Positions 25,140-33,274 of a stretch of DNA of 64,000 nt are shown here, piece after piece (position 1 is the stretch's first letter; each line of letters starts with the position of its first letter). The notes beneath the pieces are model-generated. The model searched no databases and was not told where the DNA came from. It worked only from the letters and a program-made list of their open reading frames with translations. Origin of the DNA: Saccharopolyspora ipomoeae (GTDB lineage Bacteria; Actinomycetota; Actinomycetes; Mycobacteriales; Pseudonocardiaceae); contig NZ_JASAOF010000015.1 in assembly GCF_029952525.1 (NCBI RefSeq), positions 1 to 64,000 on the forward strand, in the 5' to 3' direction. A program made the position numbers and the translations under genes.

Positions 25140-26303
25140 TCAGCCGCCGCTGGAGTCGACCTCGGCACCGGCCGGGACGGTCGCGTCGTCGGGGTCGTCG
25201 AGCCAGCCCTCCGGCAGCACGACCTTGCCCGCCGACCCCTGGCGCCCGCGCGGTCCCTCGGCGTCGGTCGGGAACGGCACGTTCGGGTCGAGCTGGGCCA
25301 GCAGGTCGTCGAGCTGCGCGAGGCTGGACACGAGCCCGAAGCCGTGCCGCAGGTCGGAGCCGACGGGGAAGCCGCGCAGGTACTGGGACATGTGCTTGCG
25401 CAGGTCGCGCAGGCCCTTCTCCTCGCCCATGTGGTCGGCGAGCAGCTCGGCGTGCCGCCGCAGGACGCGCGAGACCTCGCCGAGGTCCGGGCCCTCCGGG
25501 ATCGGCTGCCCGGTGAAGGCGGCCTGCAGGTCGCGGAACAGCCAGGGGCGGCCGAGGCAGCCGCGCCCGACGACCACGCCGTCGCAGCCGGTCTCGTCGA
25601 CCATCCGCAGCGCGTCGTCGGCGCTGAAGATGTCGCCGTTGCCCAGCACCGGGATCGACGTGACGTGCTGCTTGAGGGTGCGGATCGCCGACCAGTCGGC
25701 GGTGCCGGAGTAGCGCTGCGAGGCGGTCCTGCCGTGCAGCGCGACGGCCGCGGCGCCCTCCTCCTCGGCGATGCTCCCGGCGTCGAGGTAGGTGATGTGC
25801 TCGTCGTCGATGCCGATGCGGAACTTCACGGTCACCGGGATGCCCGCCGGTGAAGCGGCGGTGACGGCCGCGCGCACGATGTCGCGGAACAGCCGCCGCT
25901 TGTACGGCAGCGCCGAACCGCCGCCCTTGCGGGTCACCTTGGGCACCGGGCAGCCGAAGTTCATGTCGACGTGATCGGCGAGGTCCTCCTCGACGATCAT
26001 CCGGACGGCCTGCCCCATGGTGACCGGGTCGACGCCGTAGAGCTGCATCGAGCGCGGGCTCTCGTCGGCGTCGAAGGTGATCATCTCGAGCGTCTTCGGG
26101 TGCCGTTCCACCAGCGCCCGGCTGGTGATCATCTCGCACACGTACAGCCCGGCGCCGTACTCCCGGCACAGCCGTCGGAACGCCACGTTCGTGATTCCCG
26201 CCATCGGGGCGAGCACCACCGGCGGATCGACCTCGTGAGGTCCGATCCGCAGCGTCTTGGCACCCGTCGGGGCGGGCAGGTCCAGAGCGGTCATCAAGCC
26301 CAT
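25140..26303 (-). CDS. dusB: tRNA-dihydrouridine synthase (DusB type), 387 aa
   Basis: FMN enzyme reducing uridine in the tRNA D-loop. TIM-barrel features: VVLAPMAGITNVAFRRLCRE near the start, the catalytic cysteine in MNFGCPVPKVTRKGGGSAL, the phosphate-gripping LGNGDIFSADDA and GVVVGRGCLGRPWLF. The C-terminal helical RNA-binding domain is present and followed by a short acidic tail. Start at 26303 (MGLMTAL) or 26294 (MTAL) is uncertain. In many bacteria dusB is cotranscribed downstream genes; here a lipoprotein gene follows by 3 bases. Same place as Rv0823c. Confidence 0.93.
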   Translation of the reverse strand: MGLMTALDLPAPTGAKTLRIGPHEVDPPVVLAPMAGITNVAFRRLCREYGAGLYVCEMITSRALVERHPKTLEMITFDADESPRSMQLYGVDPVTMGQAVRMIVEEDLADHVDMNFGCPVPKVTRKGGGSALPYKRRLFRDIVRAAVTAASPAGIPVTVKFRIGIDDEHITYLDAGSIAEEEGAAAVALHGRTASQRYSGTADWSAIRTLKQHVTSIPVLGNGDIFSADDALRMVDETGCDGVVVGRGCLGRPWLFRDLQAAFTGQPIPEGPDLGEVSRVLRRHAELLADHMGEEKGLRDLRKHMSQYLRGFPVGSDLRHGFGLVSSLAQLDDLLAQLDPNVPFPTDAEGPRGRQGSAGKVVLPEGWLDDPDDATVPAGAEVDSSGG

Positions 26304-26368
26304 TGTCCCCGACCCCGAACCTCGATCACCCGTGACCTGCGTCAAAGTCGTTCCGGTGGGAAAAGCGA

Positions 26369-26401
26369 GGAGGGCACCCGCCTGCGCGGCGGGTGCCCTC
26401 C
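26369..26401 (-). terminator. Terminator after sodC
   Basis: Perfect 14-bp stem GGAGGGCACCCGCC (26369-26382) / GGCGGGTGCCCTCC (26388-26401), 5-base loop, 15 bases beyond the sodC stop. Confidence 0.85.
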
Positions 26402-26416
26402 CGGTGGTTCAGCGGA

Positions 26417-27046
26417 TCAGAAGTCCGCGGTGATGCAGCCCAGGCGCGAGCCCGCCGAGCCGGCCTTGCCGGGCTCGGAGTGGGTGTGGGTCTCGTGCAG
26501 GACGACCGACTGCGCGTCGTCGCGGGTGGCCAGCGACCAGGCGCCCTCGGCGGTGGCGGTGCCGTTGCCCTGCGCGTCGGTGTGGAAGTCCAGCCACACC
26601 TCGTTCTGCGGGTTGGCGTAGGCCGGGTCGACCGACGGCTTCACCGGGTCGGCCTTCTCCTGGTAGTGGGAGCCCGCGTCCTCGCCGGTCGCACCGCACG
26701 GCTTGACGTGCACGTGGGCGCCGTAGGGGCGGTTCGGCTGCAGGCCCTTGACCTCGACGGTCACCTTGCTCTTGCCGTCGGCGGAGGAGGAGTTGACGGT
26801 GATCTGCCCGCCCGCCGGGACCTCCTCCGGCTTGTACGTGATGGCCTTGGCGGTCGGCGAGAAGTTCTCGAAGGTGCCCGAGGTCTGCTTGCCCGCAGCG
26901 GACTGGCCCTCGGCGGGCGTCTGCGGCGCGGGCTGGTGCTGCGCGTGCTCGGCCTCCTGGGCCCCGCCGCCGCAGCCTGCGAGGAGTGCGCCGGCGGTGC
27001 ACAGGCCCACGATCGAACCGAACAGTCGGGTCCGCTGCTGAAGCAT
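26417..27046 (-). CDS. sodC: Cu/Zn superoxide dismutase lipoprotein SodC, 209 aa
   Basis: Extracytoplasmic superoxide dismutase, lipid-anchored: lipobox L-A-G-C with C25. A disordered linker rich in Gln/Ala (to about residue 55) leads to the beta-barrel. Metal-ligand segments are GAHVHVKPCG (HxH), GSHYQEK, DFHTDAQGN and VVLHETHTH; the disulfide cysteines are in KPCG and GCITADF. The exact zinc ligands look rearranged relative to E. coli SodC, as in several actinobacterial members. ATG at 27046 has AAGGA upstream. Monocistronic between its terminator and a long upstream gap. Confidence 0.88.
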   Translation of the reverse strand: MLQQRTRLFGSIVGLCTAGALLAGCGGGAQEAEHAQHQPAPQTPAEGQSAAGKQTSGTFENFSPTAKAITYKPEEVPAGGQITVNSSSADGKSKVTVEVKGLQPNRPYGAHVHVKPCGATGEDAGSHYQEKADPVKPSVDPAYANPQNEVWLDFHTDAQGNGTATAEGAWSLATRDDAQSVVLHETHTHSEPGKAGSAGSRLGCITADF

Positions 27047-27425
27047 GTGTATCTGTCCTTAGTGGTCGCCGAGGTCTCGGCTGTTGACGCTGCCCGCATA
27101 AACGTTTTTGGCATATTCAGGGTTTCGCCTGATCAGCGGCCGCGCGGGCATTCCCTTCCCTGGGGGATTGATCCTAAGTACCCAAGGTTGCGTTCCGGCA
27201 TCGTCGGGGCCACGCGGACGTGCATCATCCGAAAGCGCGAAGGGGTCGTCGCTGCTCATGACGATCCAGCGCGCAGGTCGAGCGATCCTCATCACCCGGG
27301 TGCAATCGTGATCTTCATTCGTCCCCTGTGGACGGACGTGTTGATCAGCGCCGCTTATCGGTCGAGAAGCGCGATCGATCCCGAACGAGCCCCGGCATTG
27401 CGCGCGCGCCGCGATCTCCTTAAGG
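27047..27425. other. 379-bp gap without a supported gene
   Basis: Divergent promoter region between sodC (minus) and the phasin-like gene (plus). A 78-codon minus-strand frame (27059-27295) overlaps the sodC start area, has mixed codon use in its second half, and is not called. No repeat is seen apart from the operator at 27426. Confidence 0.6.
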
Positions 27426-27442
27426 TGTTACTTGAAGTAACA
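27426..27442. promoter_or_regulatory. Palindromic operator upstream of the phasin-like gene
   Basis: TGTTACTTGAAGTAACA is a perfect 8-bp inverted repeat about a central G, typical in size for a TetR-family site. It overlaps the probable -35 region of a promoter whose -10 is TATCCT (27454-27459), just before a GGAGGAGG Shine-Dalgarno (27461-27468). Confidence 0.65.
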
Positions 27443-27473
27443 GGTTCGCTCGGTATCCTCGGAGGAGGTCGCG

Positions 27474-27773
27474 ATGCCGGTTCCTGAGGCGTTCTCCAAG
27501 CTGGTCGACACGACCGTCGCGCAGACGGCGAAGTTCTACGAGCAGGTCCGCCAGGACGGCTCCGAGCACATCGCGCGCTTCTCCGGCCGCGCCGCCAGCT
27601 GGGCGGATCAGGCGGGCGCGGCCACGGCCGAGTTCACCGAGGACGCCGCGACCAAGGCCGCCGCGGTGAGCCGCACGGCGGCCGACCGGGTCGCCGCCGC
27701 GACCAGCGGCCTCGCCGAGAACGTCGGCGAGCGCATCATCCGGGTCGGCGAGAAGCTCACCCGCCGGGACTGA
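27474..27773 (+). CDS. Phasin-like small helical protein, 99 aa
   Basis: An all-helical, alanine-rich amphipathic protein (FSKLVDTTVAQTAKFYEQVR ... AADRVAAATSGLAENVGERI) that resembles polyhydroxyalkanoate-granule phasins and related surface-coat proteins in pattern rather than by a clear family match. No signal peptide. ATG at 27474 has a very strong GGAGGAGG Shine-Dalgarno, implying high expression, and a palindromic operator in front. It ends two bases from the convergent ArsC-like gene. A granule or lipid-droplet role is a guess. Confidence 0.75.
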   Translation: MPVPEAFSKLVDTTVAQTAKFYEQVRQDGSEHIARFSGRAASWADQAGAATAEFTEDAATKAAAVSRTAADRVAAATSGLAENVGERIIRVGEKLTRRD

Positions 27774-27775
27774 CC

Positions 27776-28147
27776 TCAGGCGTTCCGCTCGGCGTCGATG
27801 ACGCGGCCCACCGAATCGGGGTCGCGGCCGACGACGGTGGTGCTGTCGGAGGCGGTGATGATCGGGCGCTGGATCAGCTTCGGGTTCTCGCTCATCAGGC
27901 GCAGCCAGTCGCCCCGGTGCTCGGCGTCCTTCGGCACCTCGCGGAGTCCGACCTCCGCGGCGACGGCCTCACCGGTCCGCGCGATGTCCCACGGTTCCAA
28001 CCCGAGCCGCTCCAGAACGGCCTCCAGCTCGGCGACCGTCGGCGGCTCCTCCAGGTACCGCCGCACGGTGTACTCGGCCCCCGCCGCGTCCAGCTCGCTC
28101 ACCGCGGACCGGCACTTCGAGCACGCCGGGTTCACCCAAATCTCCAT
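27776..28147 (-). CDS. ArsC/Spx-family thioredoxin-fold protein, 123 aa
   Basis: Glutaredoxin-type arsenate reductase family. The nucleophilic cysteine is in NPACSKCRSA (residues 6-15), and the downstream arginines sit in LIQRPIITAS and VVGRDPDSV, as in E. coli ArsC (R94/R107). The family covers true arsenate reductases and proteins of unknown use; with no ars genes nearby and mycothiol as the cell thiol, arsenate reduction is unproven. ATG at 28147 is preferred over GTG at 28150. Length is typical. Confidence 0.83.
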   Translation of the reverse strand: MEIWVNPACSKCRSAVSELDAAGAEYTVRRYLEEPPTVAELEAVLERLGLEPWDIARTGEAVAAEVGLREVPKDAEHRGDWLRLMSENPKLIQRPIITASDSTTVVGRDPDSVGRVIDAERNA

Positions 28148-28354
28148 CACGACCCCAGACTACTGCCCCGAGAAGGCGGATGTCCTTTGTAGGCGGTCAA
28201 AACCTCGTCCACGGACCCCCTCATCCGAACCACCCCCTCGTCCATCCAGACAACGACCGCGACCGCGAGTCGGCACCGGATCACTTGGCCAGTCGGGCGG
28301 AACGCACCGCGGTGATGGTCTTGGGTTACTTGGGTTCGGGGGCTTGAGCGGGGC

Positions 28355-28419
28355 GGTTTTCGCCGGAATCGCCCGGGATTTCACAGTGAAACCCCGGGCG
28401 GTTCTGGGAAAAACCGCCC
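28355..28419. repeat. Cluster of three quasi-palindromes downstream of the NUDIX gene
   Basis: GGTTTTCGCCGGAATC (28355-28370), GGATTTCACAGTGAAACC (28376-28393) and GGTTCTGGGAAAAACC (28400-28415). The last sits in a GGGCGGTT / AACCGCCC hairpin ending at 28417, close to the minus-strand NUDIX stop (28430), and may terminate it. Related in form to the clusters at 1483, 2554, 49088 and 57401, though here the spacing is about 22-23 bp. Confidence 0.65.
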
Positions 28420-28429
28420 CTGGTGGGGA

Positions 28430-28828
28430 TCACACGAGCAGGGAGCGCTCGTGGAGGTGGTCGAAGATGATCTGGTCCACCGGTGAGACGCGGTCGCGGT
28501 CGGCGTAGCCGAGCCAGATGAGCTCGGCGATCTCGCTGCTCGCGGCCGGGGTGCCCTCGTGGGCCGCGGTGTAGCAGGTCATGCGGACCAGGACGTCGGC
28601 GTTCTGGCCGTGCGCCTCGGCTTCGAAGGTGCCGATGTGGGTGGCGCTGTCCCGGTCGATGGTGACCGCCAGCTCCTCGGTGATCTCGCGGGCGAGGGTG
28701 TCCAGATCGGACTCGCCGGGTTCCCGCTTGCCGCCCGGGAAGTAGTAGACGTCCTTGCCGTGCGACCGGGTGCTGAGGACCTTGCCGTCCCGCAGCTCGA
28801 TCCACGCGATCTTGTCGATGACCTTCAC
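28430..28828 (-). CDS. NUDIX hydrolase (MutT-like), 132 aa
   Basis: Hydrolyses a nucleoside diphosphate linked to another group. The Nudix box is complete: GGKREPGESDLDTLAREITE then EL, covering the G-x5-E-x7-R-E-x2-E-E pattern near residues 32-54. Small and single-domain, cytosolic. It could clean oxidised nucleotides (8-oxo-dGTP) or process a cofactor; the sequence does not say. GTG at 28828 has GGGGAGG six bases upstream. It is divergent from uppP and not part of the AICE, so it should not be read as a Pif-type immunity factor. Confidence 0.88.
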   Translation of the reverse strand: MKVIDKIAWIELRDGKVLSTRSHGKDVYYFPGGKREPGESDLDTLAREITEELAVTIDRDSATHIGTFEAEAHGQNADVLVRMTCYTAAHEGTPAASSEIAELIWLGYADRDRVSPVDQIIFDHLHERSLLV

Positions 28829-28959
28829 GAGTCCTCCCCATCAGCTCCTGCTCCGCAAGGATGACTCGGCTGCGACGCCCGCACGCGGCGGGGTGTCGGT
28901 CGCCCGCCCGGGGCCCGCGAGTTCGCTACGGTGCGGCTGCCGCGAGGAGAGGGGACGTC

Positions 28960-29796
28960 GTGGGGTGGTTCGAAGCGATCGTGCTGGGGCTGGTGCAGGG
29001 GCTCACCGAGTTCCTGCCGATCTCCTCCAGCGCGCACGTCCGCGTCGTGGCGGCGTTCGCCGGGTGGGACGACCCGGGGGCGGCGTTCACCGCGGTCATC
29101 CAGATCGGCACCGAGCTGGCGATCGTCGCGTACTTCGCGAGGAAGATCGGTTCGATCCTGCGGAACTGGTTCCGCTCGCTGCACGACCGCGACCACCGGC
29201 ATCACCCCGACGCCCGGATGGGGTGGCTCATCATCGTCGGCACCCTCCCGGTGGTGGTGCTGGGCGTGCTGTTCGAGGACGCGATCGACTCGGTGTTCCG
29301 GGACCTGCGGCTGACCGCCGTAGTGCTGATCGGCTTCGGCCTGCTGCTGGGCTGGGCCGACCGGTTCGGCCGCAAGCAGCGCACCCTCGACGACCTGACC
29401 GTGCCGCACGGCCTCGCCTACGGGTGCGCGCAGGCGCTCGCCCTGATCCCCGGCGTCTCCCGCTCGGGCGGCACCACGACCGCCGGTCTGCTGATGGGCT
29501 ACCGGCGTCCGGACGCCGCCGAGTACTCGTTCCTGCTGGCGGCCCCGGCGGTGTTCGGCTCCGGGATCTACAAGCTCACCGACATCGGCGACGGCACCGC
29601 GCCCGCCTGGGGCCCGACGCTGGTCGCGACCGTCGTGTCGTTCGCGGTCGGCTACGCCGTCGTCGCGTGGTTGATGGCCTACATCAAGCGCGGCACCTTC
29701 GTTCCGTTCGTGATCTACCGCGTCGTGCTGGGCGTTGTGCTGCTGGTGCTGGTGTTCGCGGGCGTGCTCGACCCGGCGGCCGGTCCGAGCACGTAG
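28960..29796 (+). CDS. uppP: Undecaprenyl-diphosphatase UppP (BacA), 278 aa
   Basis: Integral membrane phosphatase regenerating undecaprenyl phosphate for cell-wall synthesis; also gives bacitracin resistance. Eight or so membrane helices. Signature motifs: GLVQGLTEFLPISSSAH (catalytic glutamates) near residues 10-26 and ALIPGVSRSGGTTTAGLLMG near 160-180. GTG at 28960 has GGAGAGGGG upstream; the frame is open from 28861 but that part overlaps the NUDIX promoter region. Followed 42 bases later by folP2. Confidence 0.95.
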   Translation: MGWFEAIVLGLVQGLTEFLPISSSAHVRVVAAFAGWDDPGAAFTAVIQIGTELAIVAYFARKIGSILRNWFRSLHDRDHRHHPDARMGWLIIVGTLPVVVLGVLFEDAIDSVFRDLRLTAVVLIGFGLLLGWADRFGRKQRTLDDLTVPHGLAYGCAQALALIPGVSRSGGTTTAGLLMGYRRPDAAEYSFLLAAPAVFGSGIYKLTDIGDGTAPAWGPTLVATVVSFAVGYAVVAWLMAYIKRGTFVPFVIYRVVLGVVLLVLVFAGVLDPAAGPST

Positions 29797-29838
29797 TCTC
29801 GGCTGCGGATGACGTGCTGCGCGGCGAGGAGACACTGC

Positions 29839-30702
29839 ATGCCTGAGCTGGCCTTTCGGGGTCGAACCGTGGTCAGCGATCGTGCCTTGATCATGGCGAT
29901 CGTGAACCGGACGCCGGATTCGTTCTACGACCACGGCGCCACGTTCGAGGAGGACCGGGCTCGGGCGGCCATCGCGCACGCCGTCGCCGAGGGGGCCGAC
30001 GTCCTGGACATCGGCGGGATCCCGGCGAGCCCGGGGCCGGAGGTCACGGTGGACGAGGAACTCCACCGCGTCCTGCCGACCCTGGAGTGGACGCGCTCGG
30101 AGTTCCCGGACCTGATCATCAGCATCGACACCTACCGGCACGAGGTCGCCGACGTCGTGTGCCGGGCGGGCGCGGACCTGCTCAACGACACGTGGCAGGG
30201 CTACGACCCGAAGATGCTGGAGGTCGCCGCGAAGTACGGGGCCGGTTACGTCTGCTCGCACACCGGCGGCCTGGAGCCGCGCACCGATCCCACCAGCCCG
30301 CAGTACGACGACGTCGTCGCGGACGTCATCGCCGAGACCACGAGCCTCGCCGAGAAGGCCGTCGCTCTCGGCGTTCCGCGCGAGGGCGTGCTGATCGACC
30401 CCGCGATCGACTTCGGCAAGAACACCTACCAGTCGCTGGAGATCCTCGGACGGCTCCAGGAGATGATCGACACCGGGTGGCCGGTGCTGATGGCGATGAG
30501 CAACAAGAACGTCGTGGGCGAGACCCTCGGCGTCGAGCTGGACGACCGGGTCACCGGGACGCTCGCCGCGACCGCCCTGGCGGCGCAGGCAGGTGCGGCG
30601 ATGTTCCGCGCGCACCAGGTCCGCGAGACCCGGCACACCCTGGAGATGGTCGCGAGCATCGGCGGCGAGCGGAAGCCGTCGCGGGTGGTGAGGTACCTGT
30701 GA
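29839..30702 (+). CDS. folP2: Dihydropteroate synthase-like protein FolP2, 287 aa
   Basis: TIM-barrel protein of the DHPS family. It has the FolP2 hallmark RALIMAIVNRTPDSFYDHGA, not the FolP1 form with N-V-T-x-D-S-F. Other DHPS loops: ADVLDIGGIPASPGPEVTVD, ISIDTYRHEVA, LLNDTWQGYDP and VLIDPAIDFGKNT. In M. tuberculosis FolP2 (Rv1207) lacks demonstrated DHPS activity, so true folate synthesis is uncertain. ATG at 29839 follows GAGGAGAC. Its TGA overlaps the ATG of the next gene by one base, so it is coupled to a RibD-type reductase, suggesting shared pterin or flavin chemistry. Confidence 0.88.
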   Translation: MPELAFRGRTVVSDRALIMAIVNRTPDSFYDHGATFEEDRARAAIAHAVAEGADVLDIGGIPASPGPEVTVDEELHRVLPTLEWTRSEFPDLIISIDTYRHEVADVVCRAGADLLNDTWQGYDPKMLEVAAKYGAGYVCSHTGGLEPRTDPTSPQYDDVVADVIAETTSLAEKAVALGVPREGVLIDPAIDFGKNTYQSLEILGRLQEMIDTGWPVLMAMSNKNVVGETLGVELDDRVTGTLAATALAAQAGAAMFRAHQVRETRHTLEMVASIGGERKPSRVVRYL

Positions 30703-31445
30703 TGCGGCGCGTGTGGCCGCCGGACGAGGCGGGAAGCGTGGACCGCGCCGAGCTGGAGCGCCTGTACGGCTATCCCGAGGACCGGTCCCAGTGGCTCGCG
30801 ATGAACTTCGTGAGCAGCGTCGACGGCGCGGTCGAGGTGGCGGGCCGCTCGCGCGGCCTGAGCAACGAGGCCGACCGCGAGGTGTACCCGCTGGGCAGCA
30901 GCCTGGCTGACGTGATCCTGGTGGGGGCGAGCACCGCGATCATCGAGGAGTTCCGCGGCGTCGAACCGGACGAGCAGCAGGCCGAGCTGCGCGCCCGCCA
31001 CGGGCTCGCCCCGGTTCCGCGCATCGCGGTCGTCACCTCCGGTCGGTCGCTCCCGGCCGACGCGCCCGTGATCACCGACGTGCAGGTCCCCACGATCGTG
31101 ATCACCTGCCGCTCCGCACCCGCCGCGCTGCGCGAGGAGTGGGAAGCGGCGGGCGCCGAGGTCCTCGTGGCGGGCGACGGCTCGGTCGACTTCGCCGCAG
31201 CGACAAGCGCTTTGGCGCAGCGCGGCCTCAAGCGGATCCACTGCGACGGCGGCCCGCGCCTGTTCGGCTCGCTGCTGGAAGCAGGCGTCGTCGACGAACT
31301 CCGCCTGACGCTCTCCCCGATGCTGGTCTCCGGCACGGCGGAGCGCATCGCCGCCGGCACGGGCATCGACCCCGCCCACCTCACCCTGGCCTCGGTCCTG
31401 GCCCAGGACGACACCCTGCTCCTCCGCTACCTGATCAACCGCTGA
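30702..31445 (+). CDS. RibD C-terminal-type pyrimidine/dihydrofolate reductase, 247 aa
   Basis: NADPH-dependent reductase domain like the C-terminal half of RibD. Conserved runs: WLAMNFVSSVDGAVEVAGRS, LADVILVGASTAI, RIHCDGGPRLFGSLLEAGVV and DELRLTLSPML. No deaminase domain is attached. Related stand-alone proteins in mycobacteria (Rv2671) can act on dihydrofolate, so the coupling here to folP2 makes a pterin substrate attractive; riboflavin reductase is the alternative. The start overlaps the folP2 stop (TGATG). Confidence 0.87.
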   Translation: MRRVWPPDEAGSVDRAELERLYGYPEDRSQWLAMNFVSSVDGAVEVAGRSRGLSNEADREVYPLGSSLADVILVGASTAIIEEFRGVEPDEQQAELRARHGLAPVPRIAVVTSGRSLPADAPVITDVQVPTIVITCRSAPAALREEWEAAGAEVLVAGDGSVDFAAATSALAQRGLKRIHCDGGPRLFGSLLEAGVVDELRLTLSPMLVSGTAERIAAGTGIDPAHLTLASVLAQDDTLLLRYLINR

Positions 31446-31639
31446 CCGGCTGATCGGTTGGTCATCTCGACCGTCGCGGAGCCATCCCCCGGGGGGCGTT
31501 CGCCGGGGACACATCGCATTCGCGGGCGTCGGCGATGGGTCCGATCAACCATCGGCTCCGGCGACCGTTCGCGCCACCTCTCGCTGCCTGGCACGTGCGA
31601 GTGAACCGGAGGCACGTAGTCGTGCGAGGTCACTTCCTC

Positions 31640-31669
31640 TTGACAATCATGGCCGGTGTTGCGTGATGT
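31640..31669 (+). promoter_or_regulatory. Possible promoter of the WxL-like locus
   Basis: A consensus -35 box TTGACA (31640-31645) is followed 18 bases later by TGATGT (31664-31669), a weak -10. A purine-rich AGGAAGGGGCGGGAG Shine-Dalgarno region follows directly before the ATG at 31686. Confidence 0.45.
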
Positions 31670-31685
31670 GAGGAAGGGGCGGGAG

Positions 31686-32213
31686 ATGCGAAGAGTTGTA
31701 CTCGGGACGACGGCCGCGCTGTTGGTCGTCGGTGCAACGCCTGCGTACGCGGTGGACACCGCTGTCACCTTTACGGTGCAGGGTGCTGCGTTGACCGTGG
31801 CGGGGCCGGCCAACGCGTCGTTGCCGAGCGCGAGCATCGGGGCTCCCACTTCGGGTCCGTTGGGGACGGTCACGGTCAGCGATCAGCGTGGTGTTGTGCC
31901 CGCGCCGTGGACCTCGACGGTGAACTCGACCGATTTCGTGACGGGTGCGAGCGGGCCGTCCGAGACGATCCCCAACGGCAACATCTCCTACGCTTCGGGC
32001 CCAGCGACGTCCACCGCCGGGGCCGGGACGTTCACCCCCGGACAGCCGACCACTGGCGATGCCGTGCCATTGGACACCGCGAAAACGGCGTTCAGCCACG
32101 TCGGGGGCGGCGGCGCCAACACCGCCGGGTGGAATCCCAGGCTGACGGTCAACGTGCCACCCACCGCCGCACAAGGAACCTACACGGGAACGGTCACACA
32201 CTCAGTTGCTTGA
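31686..32213 (+). CDS. Secreted WxL-like surface protein, 175 aa
   Basis: Sec signal peptide (MRRVVLGTTAALLVVGATPA, cleavage after AYA) followed by a beta-rich domain. The body (TASLPS... APWTSTVNSTDFVTGAS ... NTAGWNPRLTVNVPP ... GTYTGTVTHSVA) closely resembles the second small protein at 33275 and the pattern of cell-surface WxL domains, though without strict W-x-L motifs. It overlaps the start of the DUF916-like gene by 8 bases. Expected role: non-covalently attached surface protein working with the DUF916-like partner; this is inference from the family in Firmicutes. Confidence 0.75.
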   Translation: MRRVVLGTTAALLVVGATPAYAVDTAVTFTVQGAALTVAGPANASLPSASIGAPTSGPLGTVTVSDQRGVVPAPWTSTVNSTDFVTGASGPSETIPNGNISYASGPATSTAGAGTFTPGQPTTGDAVPLDTAKTAFSHVGGGGANTAGWNPRLTVNVPPTAAQGTYTGTVTHSVA

Positions 32214-33203
32214 CTCATGGCTCCGGTCCAGCGTGCTCGTGCTGACTCTCGTGGCCGTGGTGATGGGGGCGGGCGGACCTTCCACAGCCGCTGCGGAGTC
32301 TGATCCATCTGCGCCGGTCACGTTCGGGATCAAGCTGCTCGACGCCCCGTTGGAGCGGCAGGCGGATCCGCGTGCCAACACTTACATCGTTGATCATCTG
32401 CCGCCGGGATCGACGATTCAGCGGCGGGTTCAGGTCACGAACGAGACCAACCGCCCCCAGCGCTTCGAGCTGTACCCCGGTGCGGCCTCGGTCGACGGGG
32501 GTGTGTTCGCCTTCGGTCAGGGACGCCAGGTCAACGAACTCGCGACGTGGGTTCGCCTGGACCGGCCGGTCCTGGATCTTCCACCGCACGGCGTTGAGCA
32601 GGTGCTGGCCACGATCACCATTCCTCGTGATGCTTCGCGAGGCGAGCGCTACGGCGTCATCTGGGCCGAGCACACGACTCCTCCCACCCCGGAGGCCAAC
32701 GTCGGTTTCGTCAACCGCGTGGCGTTCGCATGTATCTCGACGTCGGTCCCGGCGGCGAACCGCCCACGGATTTCCAGATCAGCGGGATCACCCCTGAACG
32801 AGATCCCGAGGGGCGGCCGTTGATCCGCGCTCACGTCCGCAACACCGGGGGACGTGCCGTGGACATGAGCGGAACGATGTCCCTGTCCAACGGGCCCGGG
32901 GGACTCAACGCCGGCCCCTATCCCGTGGAGCTTGGAACGACCGTTGCCCCCGGACAGAGCTCCACGGCCACAACAATCCTGGACGAGCGACTTCCCGAAG
33001 GGCCGTGGACCGTCCACCTCACCCTGCGCAGCGGGCTCGTCGAACGCACCGGAACCGCCACGATCACCCTGCCCCGGTCGGGCGCCGGGCCACTGGTCGG
33101 CCTCACCTCCGGAACCTGGTCAGGCACAGCGGCCGCGCTCGTGCTCGTGCCCGCCGTCGTCATCATCCTGTTCGGCGCCCGTCTGCTCCGGCGACGCCGG
33201 TAG
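32206..33203 (+). pseudogene. DUF916-like (WxL-interacting) membrane-anchored surface protein, frameshifted
   Basis: Signal peptide, an immunoglobulin-like DUF916-type domain (TYIVDHLPPGSTIQRRVQVT ... ASRGERYGVIWAEHTTP) and, in a different frame, a second Ig-like half ending in a transmembrane helix (ALVLVPAVVIILFGARLL) and RRRR. The two halves join near 32720-32732: ...VNRV continues naturally as GVRMYLDVGPGGEPP if one G is restored in GTGGCGTTCGCATG. As it stands the first frame stops at 32823 and the second begins near 32730. Either a true inactivating deletion, a sequencing error, or recoding. In Firmicutes DUF916 proteins anchor WxL proteins to peptidoglycan. Confidence 0.7.
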
Positions 33204-33274
33204 GAGAAACGCCCAGCACGCAGGAGATCACCGCGCAACGAACACGAGTAGCTACTATCCGTCAGGTGATTCCC

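Noticed and set aside
27059-27295. Minus-strand 78-codon frame upstream of sodC
   Set aside because: The first half has plausible codons but the second has many AT-ending codons, it covers the sodC promoter and no family is recognised.
28430-28828. NUDIX gene as a Pif-type immunity factor of the AICE
   Set aside because: It is 5.2 kb outside the left attachment repeat, in conserved chromosome, with no AICE regulatory site.
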